Assembly (NCBI RefSeq): GCF_000429645.1
Contig: NZ_KE386933.1
Span: 631,711 to 695,710 of the forward strand
Source of the DNA: Niveispirillum irakense DSM 11586
Lineage (GTDB): Bacteria > Pseudomonadota > Alphaproteobacteria > Azospirillales > Azospirillaceae
Direction: 5' to 3'
DNA: 64,000 bases
In this document: positions 35,274 through 43,987 of the stretch, one piece after another
Numbering within the stretch: position 1 is the first letter of the stretch
Layout of the letters: each line of letters begins with the position of its first letter
Notes under the pieces: model-generated
Seen by the model: only the letters and a program-made list of their open reading frames with translations
Told to the model about the DNA's origin: nothing
Databases searched by the model: none
Made by a program: the position numbers and the translations under genes

Positions 35274-35927
35274 GTGCGTAGAATCGTCGCCGCCCTTCTG
35301 TGCCTGACCTGCCTTGCCTCCGCCGGCCGCGCGGCGGAAACAAGTAGCGATTCGGCCCCGGCGACTGGCGATGTCTATATGCAGAGCCTTTCAGGCCGGG
35401 CCATCGGCGGCACTGCCCTGGACAATTTCAGCACTGGCGGCGATTCGGCCCTGACGGGCCTTTCGACATTGGGCAGCCCCTCCATGGGGGCGGCGGTCGG
35501 CTGGCAACCGATGGAAAGCCTGCGCCTGGAACTGGAATATGCCTCGCGTGGAAAGGACCGGGCCATGTTGCCGCCATCGGTCGATGTGGCCGGCACCGGT
35601 TCCGTCAGCCTGATGGCCAACGCCCTGTTCGATGTGAAGGTGACGGATTGGCTGACACCCTATGTCGGTTTCGGCGTTGGCTGGACCCGACAGGAGGCGG
35701 ACCGTGTCAATGCCACTTTCTCCAGCGATGTCCGGGGAGAGGTCTTTGCCTATCAGGGGATCATCGGGCTGAGCGTGCCTTTCACCAGCCGGCTTTCCTT
35801 CTTTGCTGATGGCCGCTATCTGCGGACGGGTGATTTCGCCGCCGCCGCGGCGGATGAATTTGCCGCCCATAGCAATGTTCAGACCTGGAGCGCTTTGGCC
35901 GGTATCAGGTTCACGTTCGGCAAATAA
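35274..35927 (+). CDS. Small outer-membrane beta-barrel protein
   Basis: 217 residues from a GTG. A signal peptide (about 1-21) is followed by alternating hydrophobic/polar strands: GAAVGWQPMESLRLELEYA, WLTPYVGFGVGWTR, LSFFADGRYLRTG, and a C-terminal strand ending RFTFGK. The pattern fits an eight-stranded OmpA/OmpW-like barrel. The final residue is Lys and not Phe, but Phe is two residues earlier. The function is unknown. Confidence 0.75.
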   Translation: MRRIVAALLCLTCLASAGRAAETSSDSAPATGDVYMQSLSGRAIGGTALDNFSTGGDSALTGLSTLGSPSMGAAVGWQPMESLRLELEYASRGKDRAMLPPSVDVAGTGSVSLMANALFDVKVTDWLTPYVGFGVGWTRQEADRVNATFSSDVRGEVFAYQGIIGLSVPFTSRLSFFADGRYLRTGDFAAAAADEFAAHSNVQTWSALAGIRFTFGK

Positions 35928-35979
35928 GCAGGCGTTCTCGAGTGGCTTCTGCTGGTCGGCGGCCTGGACGCGCAGAAAT

Positions 35980-37290
35980 TCACTCTTCCTTTTTCGGTCG
36001 GCCGCCAAGGCCGCGGCCCTTCAGGATAGCGGCGCTGCCTAGTTTGGCGCGCACCGTATCAATAGCGCGCTCCACCTTTGCGCGACGTTCCTGGTCTGGG
36101 TCGGCCAGGTCCGGCGGATCGGCGTCGCGCGCATCCACAAGATTATCGCAGCCGATCCCCAGCAGGCGGAAAGGTCTGCCATCGGCCTCCCGCGCCAGCA
36201 GGTCGCGCCCATGGCGGAAGATGCGGTCGGCCAGGACCGTGGGGGTGGATAAACGTTGTGACCGGCTGATCAGTTTGAAATCCGCCGTCTTCAGTTTCAG
36301 GACCACGGTATGGCCCGCCAGATCGGCTTCCTTCAACCGCCGGGAGACGGTTTCCGCCAGGGGCCACAGCGCCTTTTCCAAGGCATCGCGCGCGGCGATA
36401 TCCTCGTTAAAGGTGGTTTCCGCCGAGATGCTTTTGGTCGGGCTGTTCGGCGTGACGATGCGATCATCCTCCCCGCGGGAGAATTTGGCCAGCCGCAGCC
36501 CGATACTGCCATAGCGGGCGACCAGTTGCTTCACCTCCATCTCCCGCAACTGGCCAATGGTGCGGATGCCGTCAGCCTCCAGCTTTTGCTGCAAGGCCCG
36601 CCCTACGCCCCAGATCATGCCAACCGGGCGGGGCCCCAGGAAGGACAGGGCCTCTGCCTGGCCGATGACGGCAAACCCGCGCGGCTTGTCCAGATCGCTG
36701 GCCACCTTGGCGAGAAATTTATTGTAGCTCAGCCCGATGGAGGCCGTGATCCCCACCTCCTGCTCAATCCGGCGTACCAGCAGGGCCAATGTGCGCGCCG
36801 GACTGCCGCCATGCAGAAGGGCAGTGCCGGACAGGTCCAGAAACGCCTCGTCGATGGAAAGCGGCTCCACCAGGGGCGTGGTCTCCTCCATCATCCGCCT
36901 TACGCGATGTCCCACCTCGGCATAGCGGCGCATGTCGGGCTTGATCACCACAGCCTGGGGGCAGAGCTTCAAAGCCTTGAACATCGGCATGGCGGAACGC
37001 ACGCCATAAAGCCGCGCGACATAACAGCAGGCCGATACCACGCCGCGTTTGCCGCCGCCCACAATGACCGGCTGGTCCGCCAGTTCCGGCCGGTCGCATT
37101 TCTCCACGCTGGCATAAAAGGCATCGCAGTCGATATGGGCGACGCTGAGCCGGTGCAACTCGGCATGCGCGATCATGCGCACCGACCGACAGGCACGGCA
37201 GCGGCGTGCCGGCACCTGCATCGTGCCGCAATCGCGGCACAAAGCGGTGTTTTCAGCATCGAAAGGATCAGGAGAAGGGGCTATGGGCAC
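35980..37290 (-). CDS. dinB: DNA polymerase IV with N-terminal zinc-ribbon-like extension
   Basis: 436 residues from a GTG. The Y-family core starts at about residue 50 with [13 protein letters not shown]; the second catalytic site is SIDEAFLD. Thumb and little-finger regions follow to about 410. Before the core lies a four-cysteine motif (Cys18, 21, 31, 34; CRDCG...CRACRS) that looks like a zinc ribbon. DinB does error-prone lesion bypass. No beta-clamp peptide is obvious at the C-terminus, which ends in a basic tail. It is divergent from divK. Confidence 0.93.
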   Translation of the reverse strand: MPIAPSPDPFDAENTALCRDCGTMQVPARRCRACRSVRMIAHAELHRLSVAHIDCDAFYASVEKCDRPELADQPVIVGGGKRGVVSACCYVARLYGVRSAMPMFKALKLCPQAVVIKPDMRRYAEVGHRVRRMMEETTPLVEPLSIDEAFLDLSGTALLHGGSPARTLALLVRRIEQEVGITASIGLSYNKFLAKVASDLDKPRGFAVIGQAEALSFLGPRPVGMIWGVGRALQQKLEADGIRTIGQLREMEVKQLVARYGSIGLRLAKFSRGEDDRIVTPNSPTKSISAETTFNEDIAARDALEKALWPLAETVSRRLKEADLAGHTVVLKLKTADFKLISRSQRLSTPTVLADRIFRHGRDLLAREADGRPFRLLGIGCDNLVDARDADPPDLADPDQERRAKVERAIDTVRAKLGSAAILKGRGLGGRPKKEE

Positions 37291-37420
37291 GGTATGGTAA
37301 CGGATGGTTAACGGTTGGGCCGGGATAATCCTTTTTCGTAAAGATAACTTTCCCTACCCTTTCCCCCTGGCCTGCCGGTAGAAAAACCATCGTCGAATGC
37401 CGGGAATTGGAGCGGTTCTG

Positions 37421-37846
37421 ATGGATATGGACATGGCCGACGGCATAGAAGGTGGCCCCCTGACCGCAATTGAGGGCGCGCCGCGCGCGCCTTGCGTGCT
37501 GATCGTGGAGGATAACGAGCTTAACATGAAGCTCTTCCATGATCTGCTGGAAGCCCATGGCTATGATACGATCCAGACCCGCGACGGCATGGATGCGCTG
37601 CGGTTGGCGCGCAAGCACCGGCCAGATCTGATTCTCATGGATATACAGCTTCCAGAGGTATCAGGCCTTGAGGTTACCAAGTGGTTGAAGGAAGATGACG
37701 AATTGCGGGCGATCCCCGTTGTCGCTGTCACGGCTTTCGCCATGAAGGGTGATGAGGAAAAAATTCGTGAGGGCGGGTGCGAAGATTATATTGCCAAGCC
37801 GATTTCGGTGGCAAAATTCCTGCAAACGGTACAACGGTTCATTTGA
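37421..37846 (+). CDS. divK: DivK-like single-domain response regulator
   Basis: 141 residues from the ATG at 37421. The receiver domain runs from about 23 to the end: [20 protein letters not shown], the phospho-acceptor in ILMDIQLPE (Asp74), the switch Thr in VAVTAFAM and Lys in YIAKPIS. There is no output domain. It lies 36 bases before pleD, the Caulobacter order, where DivK relays cell-cycle polarity signals to DivL/CckA and CtrA. An N-terminal extension of about 22 residues is unusual and depends on the start chosen. Confidence 0.92.
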   Translation: MDMDMADGIEGGPLTAIEGAPRAPCVLIVEDNELNMKLFHDLLEAHGYDTIQTRDGMDALRLARKHRPDLILMDIQLPEVSGLEVTKWLKEDDELRAIPVVAVTAFAMKGDEEKIREGGCEDYIAKPISVAKFLQTVQRFI

Positions 37847-37882
37847 CAGGCCCGTATGACGGGCTGCCAGAAATAGGAAACC

Positions 37883-39283
37883 ATGTCGGCTCGGGTTCTT
37901 GTTGTCGATGACGTGCTGCCCAACGTGAAACTCCTCGCGGCCAAGCTGACGCGGGAATATTTCGACGTGGTGACGGCCAATAGCGGCCCAGAGGCGCTGG
38001 AGCGCGTCAAAGCGCAACAACCCGATATCATCCTGCTGGATGTGATGATGCCCGGCATGGATGGTTTTGAGGTGTGTGAGCGGATTCGCTCCGATCCCGC
38101 AACCATGCATATCCCTGTCGTCATGGTGACCGCGCTTTCCGATGTCAGTGATCGTGTCCGCGGGCTGGAGGCGGGGGCCGACGATTTCCTGACCAAGCCG
38201 GTCAATGACGTGGCTCTGTTCGCCCGTGTCCGGTCGCTGGTCCGACTGAAGATGATGATGGATGAGTGGCGGCTGCGCGAAAGCACATCCGGTCAGCTTG
38301 GCATGCTGGTATCCACCGACTCGGTCCAGACGCAGACCTCTGAAGGGGCCCGCGTTCTGGTGGTGGAGGATAGCAGCATCGATCTCGACAAGATCGGGGA
38401 GACCTTGTCGCGGGACCGCGACCATGTCGTCGCTGCCGATAATTGTGCCGCCGGGCTGGAACTGGCGCTGGGGCAGGAATTTGAGCTGATCATCGTCAGT
38501 CTTACCCTGATGCGCGAGGATGGGTTGCGCCTCTGCTCCCAGTTGCGCAGCCATGAGCAGACGCGCCAGATCCCCATCCTGCTGCTGGCGGATGAAACGG
38601 ACATGGACCGTGTCGCCAAGGGGCTGGAACTGGGCGCCAATGATTATCTGATCAAGCCCATCGACCGTAATGAGCTGCTGGCCCGTGCCCGCACCCAGGT
38701 CCGCCGCAAGCGCTATCAGGACCGGCTGCGCGCCAATTATGAGCAGAGCCTGTCCATGGCGCTGACGGACAGCCTGACCGGGCTGTTCAACCGCCGCTAT
38801 CTTTCCGCCCATCTGCCGCGCCTGCTGGATCGCAGCGGCGGCAACGCCAAGCCCGTGGCGACCTTGCTGTTCGATATCGACCATTTCAAAGTGGTCAATG
38901 ACAGTTGGGGCCATGGTGTCGGTGACGAGGTGTTGAAGGAAGTCGCCACCCGCGCCAGCCGCAATCTGCGCAATTTCGACCTTGTCGCCCGGCTGGGGGG
39001 CGAGGAATTTGTTGTGATCATGCCGGATACCGATCTGGCCCAGGCCATGATGGTGGCGGAACGGTTGCGCCGCCGGATCGGGAACGAGCCCTTCACCGTC
39101 AACGCCCCGGTCGGTAATATCAGTGTTACCATCTCCATCGGTGTGGCGGTGGCCGATGGCAGCCCCACCGATGATGGCAAGCCAGAAAGCGGGGAGCAGT
39201 TGCTGCGCCGCGCCGATACCGCGCTTTACAAGGCCAAACGGGCCGGCCGCAACCGTGTGGTGGCGGATGGCGAGGAACCGTGA
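37883..39283 (+). CDS. pleD: PleD-like response regulator/diguanylate cyclase
   Basis: 466 residues. The first receiver has Asp53 in LLDVMMPGMD; the second (about 150-270) has lost its phospho-acceptor, reading IIVSLTLMRED, as an adaptor domain. The GGDEF domain reads RLGGEEF and keeps an RNFD inhibitory-site motif nine residues upstream, so it should make cyclic di-GMP with feedback inhibition. PleD drives the swarmer-to-sessile switch in Caulobacter. ATAGGAAACC precedes the ATG, and it is the second gene of the divK operon. Confidence 0.95.
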   Translation: MSARVLVVDDVLPNVKLLAAKLTREYFDVVTANSGPEALERVKAQQPDIILLDVMMPGMDGFEVCERIRSDPATMHIPVVMVTALSDVSDRVRGLEAGADDFLTKPVNDVALFARVRSLVRLKMMMDEWRLRESTSGQLGMLVSTDSVQTQTSEGARVLVVEDSSIDLDKIGETLSRDRDHVVAADNCAAGLELALGQEFELIIVSLTLMREDGLRLCSQLRSHEQTRQIPILLLADETDMDRVAKGLELGANDYLIKPIDRNELLARARTQVRRKRYQDRLRANYEQSLSMALTDSLTGLFNRRYLSAHLPRLLDRSGGNAKPVATLLFDIDHFKVVNDSWGHGVGDEVLKEVATRASRNLRNFDLVARLGGEEFVVIMPDTDLAQAMMVAERLRRRIGNEPFTVNAPVGNISVTISIGVAVADGSPTDDGKPESGEQLLRRADTALYKAKRAGRNRVVADGEEP

Positions 39284-39393
39284 GTTCTGCTGACCGGTCT
39301 TTTGTCGGTGACCGGCAATCATGGGCCGGTCGCGCTGTTTGTTGGTGACCACCTGCCCGGGTGGTGACGGGTCCACAAAAATCACGGGGCGTA

Positions 39394-40152
39394 ATGCTTG
39401 AAGAAATCCTGCTGTTCATGGCCATCGGTTTCGCCGCCCAGATGGTGGATGGCGCAATCGGCATGGCCTATGGGGTCACTGCCAGCAGTGTTATGATGTC
39501 CATGGGGGTACCGCCATCAACCGCCAGCGCATCGGTCCATGTGGCGGAGATGTTCACTACCGGTGCGTCCGGATTCGCCCATTGGCGTGCCCGTAATATC
39601 CGGCCGGAACTGGTGTGGCGGCTGGCCCTGCCCGGTATGCTGGGGGGCGCGTTGGGCGCCTATCTGCTGACCGAGATCGACGGCCACATCATCCAGCCTT
39701 TCATTTCGATTTATCTGTTGGCGATTGGTGGCCTGATTCTCTGGAAGGCGCTGCATCCGCGCCTGCCGCGTCCGGATATGGCCCCCAACCGGGTGCGGGC
39801 GCTGGGCGTGACTGGCGGCTTTCTGGATGCGATTGGCGGCGGCGGCTGGGGGCCCATGGTGGCCAGCACCCTGATTGGTGCCGGTACCACCCCCCGCTAT
39901 GCCATCGGCTCCACCAATCTGGCGGAATTTTTCGTCACCCTCACCATCTCCGCCACCTTCGTGGCGACCATCGGCCTTCATCTCTGGCCGGCGATCTTAG
40001 GCCTTGTGCTGGGTGGAGTGATCGCCGCGCCTTTTGCTGCCATGGTGACACAGCGCCTGCCGGACAAGCCGATGATGATCCTGGTGGCCGTCATCATCAT
40101 GTTGCTCAGCCTGCGCAATCTGGTAGAGGCGCTGGACAAGATGATGGGGTGA
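39394..40152 (+). CDS. TauE/SafE-family membrane permease
   Basis: 252 residues with about seven or eight hydrophobic segments. The N-terminal GFAAQMVDGAIGMAYGV and the internally repeated VTGGFLDAIGGGGWGPMV are the paired half-motifs of the TauE/SafE family, which exports or imports sulfur-containing anions or other organic acids. The substrate is unknown here. A strong bidirectional terminator follows at 40196. Confidence 0.92.
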   Translation: MLEEILLFMAIGFAAQMVDGAIGMAYGVTASSVMMSMGVPPSTASASVHVAEMFTTGASGFAHWRARNIRPELVWRLALPGMLGGALGAYLLTEIDGHIIQPFISIYLLAIGGLILWKALHPRLPRPDMAPNRVRALGVTGGFLDAIGGGGWGPMVASTLIGAGTTPRYAIGSTNLAEFFVTLTISATFVATIGLHLWPAILGLVLGGVIAAPFAAMVTQRLPDKPMMILVAVIIMLLSLRNLVEALDKMMG

Positions 40153-40195
40153 GGGCACGTCCGCGAACATTGGCTGCGTGGGGTTCAAGCCACCC

Positions 40196-40233
40196 ATAAA
40201 AAACCCCGCCGGCGGTGCTGGCGGGGTTTTTAT
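40196..40233. terminator. Bidirectional intrinsic terminator between the TauE gene and mlaA
   Basis: AAAAAACCCCGCC (40198-40210) and GGCGGGGTTTTT (40220-40231) form a GC stem flanked by A and T runs, so it can stop convergent transcripts from both sides. Confidence 0.92.
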
Positions 40234-40250
40234 GGGGCGTGCCGGCAAGG

Positions 40251-41051
40251 TCAGTCGTAATCCGGAATGTCCGGCATCTGGCTGACATCGGGCGCCCCAT
40301 CCCGGATCCAGCCATCACGGCGCTGGCGGTAGAGGGAGCGCATGGAGGCGTAATAGTCGAAGCTGTTGCGCTTGATATCGTCCAGCGCATCGATGTAGCT
40401 GGCGCGTGTATCCACCGCATAAAGGCCGGCGCGGGTATAGCTGATCCAGTCACGGTCGGTATTGCTGGCATAGTTCGATACTGGATCGGCAAAGAACTCA
40501 CCCGCCGTACCGAAGGCATCGCGCACGGAGGAGGAGCCAAGAACCGGCAACACCAGATAAGGCCCTTCCGGCAGGCCCCAGACGGCCAGCGTCTGGTCCA
40601 GGCTCTCATATTCGTACGGAATGCCGTTTTCCGCCGCGACATCCACCAGCCCGACGATACCAACCGTGCTGTTGATGACGAAGCGCTTGATCACATCCCC
40701 AGCGCCCTTGGTATCCCCCTGCAGAAGCTGGTTGGTGAAGTCCAGCGGCGAGCGGAGATTGCGCAGCACATTGCGGATACCGGTCTGGGCCGGATCGGGC
40801 AGGACAGCGCGGTAAACCTCTGCCGCCGGGCGCAGCAGAATATAATCGACCCCTTCATTGAACCAGAAGATGCCGCGATTGAACGGCTCCAGCGGGTCAT
40901 TGGCGGAATCGGCCTGGCGTTGAGCCTGGGCTATCTGGTTGTCTGTGCTTTGGGCGTGCGATACGACCGGCGCAGACGTTGCCAGCACAGCCGCCAGCAA
41001 TGCGGCAAGGCCGCTGCGGCGCAGCGCGGTGTCTGTCAAGGGGCGGGCCAT
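40251..41051 (-). CDS. mlaA: MlaA/VacJ family outer-membrane phospholipid-retrieval protein
   Basis: 266 residues. The MlaA signature NDPLEPFNRGIFWFNEGVD begins at about 51, and the domain continues to about 235 with GLPEGPYLVLPVLG. MlaA removes misplaced phospholipids from the outer leaflet of the outer membrane. The signal peptide (about 1-33, ending SHAQ) has no lipobox cysteine, so it appears to be a cleaved soluble or non-lipidated form. No other mla genes are adjacent. It faces the sphingolipid island across a 247-base gap. Confidence 0.92.
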   Translation of the reverse strand: MARPLTDTALRRSGLAALLAAVLATSAPVVSHAQSTDNQIAQAQRQADSANDPLEPFNRGIFWFNEGVDYILLRPAAEVYRAVLPDPAQTGIRNVLRNLRSPLDFTNQLLQGDTKGAGDVIKRFVINSTVGIVGLVDVAAENGIPYEYESLDQTLAVWGLPEGPYLVLPVLGSSSVRDAFGTAGEFFADPVSNYASNTDRDWISYTRAGLYAVDTRASYIDALDDIKRNSFDYYASMRSLYRQRRDGWIRDGAPDVSQMPDIPDYD

Positions 41052-41084
41052 GGGGTGCCTTCAGCAATAGGACGTGTCAGGGGA

Positions 41085-41114
41085 GTTTAACCATGCGTGA
41101 TGCGACGGTTAAAC
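41085..41114. promoter_or_regulatory. Inverted repeat GTTTAACC-N14-GGTTAAAC between mlaA and the island
   Basis: Perfect eight-base arms (41085-41092, 41107-41114) lie 34-63 bases upstream of the mlaA start. The left arm contains TTAACCAT, like a CtrA half-site. It may be a regulator operator for mlaA or the divergent flippase operon. The rest of the 41052-41298 gap shows no gene. Confidence 0.4.
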
Positions 41115-41298
41115 CAACAATTAGGTCAGGTACGGGCGCCGCAAAGTGATAGTAGTCACAGTCGGTAATGCCAGTGCGATGGTTGCAAACGTTCCATGTC
41201 CCCAAGGATGGCCTAGCCCTTGGCCGCGTCGGCTGCTACATGGGGCGCTATTGTTCGCCGCTTATGCCCGGCGGTCCCTTTTTTGAACTGCATGCGGA

Positions 41299-42675
41299 AT
41301 GACCGCCCCTGACCCCGAGGCCGGTGTGACGAAGCCGGCAAATCGATTCGGCTGGTTTGCCGACGACAAGATGCGCCGCCTGTTCGGCAATGCCGGCATT
41401 CTGCTGGGCGGCAAGACGGTGAATGCCATTGCCGGTCTGGCTGGGCTGGCGATTGCTGCCCGCGCGCTGGGTGTTGAACAGTTTGGCGTGCTGGTATTGA
41501 TCCACACATTCACCCAGGCCATTGGTGAGATCGCCAAGTTCCAGTCCTGGCAGGCGGTGCTGCGCTATGGCACGCCGGCCCTGGCCGAGGGACGCAAGGG
41601 TGATTTTCAGCGTCTGCTGCGCTTCACCATCTTTCTGGATGGCGGCAGTGCCGTGGTCGGCATGTTCCTGTCGGTGCTGGTGGCCTGGGTGGCCGGCCCG
41701 CATTTCGACTGGCCAGCGGACCAGATGCCCGCGGCGCTGATCTATGTCACCTCTGTCCTGTTCATGGTGCAGGCGACGCCCACCGGCGTGCTGCGCCTGA
41801 TCGACCGATTCGACATCCAATCCATACAAAGCACGCTGGGCGCCATCATCCGGATGGTGGGCGGTGGCATTGTCTGGGCCGTGGGTGGCGGGATGGTCGG
41901 TTTCCTGATCGCCTGGTATGTCGCCACGGCCGTAGCCGGCATCTATCTGGTCTGGGCTGGCTGGCGGGAACTGGGCAAGCGCGGCCTGCTGGACGGGTTT
42001 ACCTGGCGTGGCGATGGCGGCTCCCTGACGCGGGGCTTCGATGATATCTGGCGATTCGTCTGGTCTACCAACCTCTCTTCCACCCTGGAACTGGCCTATA
42101 CCCATGTTGGCACGCTGGCCGTGGGCTGGATGCTGGGGCCGAAGGATGCGGCCCTGTTCCGCATCGCCCGCCAGTTGGGCGAAGCGCTGGCCAAGCCGGC
42201 CAAGCTGCTGATCCCGGCGATATATCCGGAACTGGCGCGCATGACGGCGGCGGGGGAGCATAAGGCCATGCATGCGCTGGTGATGCGGTCCGCCACCCTG
42301 GCAGGCGCCGGTGCCATGCTGGCGCTGGTCATCTGCTGGGTGCTGGGGGAATTCGCCCTGCGGGTCATTATCGGGCCGGAATTTGTCGATGCTTTCCCGG
42401 TCATGATGTGGCTGGTGGCGGCGGCGGTGCTGGGCATCTGGTCCTTCCCGCTGGAGCCGGTGCTGGTATCGGGCGGGGAGGCGCATACGGCGCTGAAGGT
42501 CCGGATATGGACCACCATCGCCTATATGCCGGTGCTGCTGTTCTGCATCGACCAATATGGGCTGATCGGGGCGGGCTGGGCGCGCATGTTCTCCGCCTTC
42601 CTGGTACTGGTGGCTTTTCTGGTTCCTGTGCTGCGCTGGTTCCGCCAGCGCATGGATAATAAGACGGGGGGCTGA
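41299..42675 (+). CDS. Polysaccharide/lipid flippase, Wzx/MOP superfamily
   Basis: 458 residues with about 12 hydrophobic segments. LFGNAGILLGGKTVNAIAGL at the start and ALGVEQFGVLVLIHTFTQAI are typical of Wzx-type flippases. Such proteins turn lipid-linked saccharides or lipids across the inner membrane. It opens the plus-strand island, and its stop overlaps the ATG of the next gene (TGATG). In this setting it might move a sphingolipid or its glycan; this is inference. Confidence 0.88.
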   Translation: MTAPDPEAGVTKPANRFGWFADDKMRRLFGNAGILLGGKTVNAIAGLAGLAIAARALGVEQFGVLVLIHTFTQAIGEIAKFQSWQAVLRYGTPALAEGRKGDFQRLLRFTIFLDGGSAVVGMFLSVLVAWVAGPHFDWPADQMPAALIYVTSVLFMVQATPTGVLRLIDRFDIQSIQSTLGAIIRMVGGGIVWAVGGGMVGFLIAWYVATAVAGIYLVWAGWRELGKRGLLDGFTWRGDGGSLTRGFDDIWRFVWSTNLSSTLELAYTHVGTLAVGWMLGPKDAALFRIARQLGEALAKPAKLLIPAIYPELARMTAAGEHKAMHALVMRSATLAGAGAMLALVICWVLGEFALRVIIGPEFVDAFPVMMWLVAAAVLGIWSFPLEPVLVSGGEAHTALKVRIWTTIAYMPVLLFCIDQYGLIGAGWARMFSAFLVLVAFLVPVLRWFRQRMDNKTGG

Positions 42676-43802
42676 TGCGGGTCGGGTTCCTTTACATCAC
42701 CCAGTTCCACCAGATCCTGCACAGCCTGCCGACGGCGCTGGAGCTTTCCATCCTGCGGCCCGATTTCAAGGTGGAGATCTGGGGTGCCACGGCCGGGCAT
42801 CTGGAATTCATCCAGCGGCTGGTGCCGCTTTATCCGGGCGCCAAGGTGGAATATCACCTTCTGCGCCAGCCCTGGCCAATGCGGCTTTATCAGCGTTACG
42901 CCATCCAGAATGTCCCGCCCAAGGTGGTGACCCTGTTCCATAACCGGCGCCGATTGAATGAGTTGGATGCGCTGGTGGTGCCGGACAAGACCAGCCTGAT
43001 CCTGCGCCGCATGGGCTGTACCCACCCGCTGTTCATCAATACCGAACATGGGGCTGGCGACCGGGACGTGACCTTCGACCCCCGCGTCGCCCAGTTCGAT
43101 TTCAACCTGTTGCCTAGCCCCAAGACAGCGGCACGCCTGCTGGCCGATGGCTATCTGAAGCCGGGCCAGTATGCCGTCGGCGCCTATGCCAAGTTCGACA
43201 TTGTGCGCCGGATGCATGCGGGGCGGCCGCCGCTTTTCGCCAATGGCCGACCGACCGTGCTGTACAATCCGCATTTTCTGCAGCGCCTGTCCTCCTGGCA
43301 CCGCTGGGGATGTGACGTGCTGCGGGCCTTTGCGGCGCAGGATCGGTATAATCTGGTCTTCGCGCCCCATGTCCGGCTGTTTGATCCTCCCACGCCGGCC
43401 AAGCTGGCGGATTTCCAGTCCTTCGCCGAGGTGCCGCACCTGATGATCGATCTGGGGAGCGAGCGGAGCGTGGATATGAGCTACACGCTGGGCGCCGATC
43501 TCTACCTTGGTGATGTCAGCAGTCAGGTCTATGAATTCCTGATGCAGCCGCGCCCTTGCCTGTTTCTCAACGCCCATGGGGTGAATTGGCACCCGGACAG
43601 TTGCTATGCCTTCTGGAAATTGGGGCCTGTGCTGGATGGAGTGGCGGGGTTGATGGCAGGGGTGGATGAGGCCTTTGCCCGCCATGGCGATTTTCTGCCC
43701 ATTCAGCGGCAGGCGCTGGCCGCCAATTTCGATCTCTCAATCGCCGATCCGGGCCGCCACAATGCCGCCTTGTTGGCCGATTATCTGCTGTCCCGTAAGT
43801 GA
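42675..43802 (+). CDS. GT-B-fold protein similar to CDP-glycerol glycerophosphotransferases
   Basis: 375 residues. It has no signal peptide. A short N-terminal Rossmann strand (MRVGFLYITQFHQIL) and a C-terminal block LGADLYLGDVSSQVYEFL resemble the TagF/Glyphos_transf pattern (…ISDYSS…FEF…). INTEHGAGDRDVTFDPRVA holds a conserved His. I infer that it transfers a glycerophosphate- or sugar-type group. Coupled to the flippase by TGATG, it precedes acps by 185 bases. A role in extending an anionic headgroup is plausible but unproven. Confidence 0.55.
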   Translation: MRVGFLYITQFHQILHSLPTALELSILRPDFKVEIWGATAGHLEFIQRLVPLYPGAKVEYHLLRQPWPMRLYQRYAIQNVPPKVVTLFHNRRRLNELDALVVPDKTSLILRRMGCTHPLFINTEHGAGDRDVTFDPRVAQFDFNLLPSPKTAARLLADGYLKPGQYAVGAYAKFDIVRRMHAGRPPLFANGRPTVLYNPHFLQRLSSWHRWGCDVLRAFAAQDRYNLVFAPHVRLFDPPTPAKLADFQSFAEVPHLMIDLGSERSVDMSYTLGADLYLGDVSSQVYEFLMQPRPCLFLNAHGVNWHPDSCYAFWKLGPVLDGVAGLMAGVDEAFARHGDFLPIQRQALAANFDLSIADPGRHNAALLADYLLSRK

Positions 43803-43987
43803 CATGGCTCTTTAACGGGGCGCTTAGACGCGCTGGCGCATTGCCCCGAACCTGTCCGTCTGGTATGAGCGCGCATCATTGTGGCGTTGAAGCCGCGATG
43901 CGGCTGCCTGCGCGCGCCTCGGAACAGCTTTCATTCTACCAGAGCGGGCGGGTCGCCTCCCCGTTTGAGCATTCGGAATAGTTCGCC

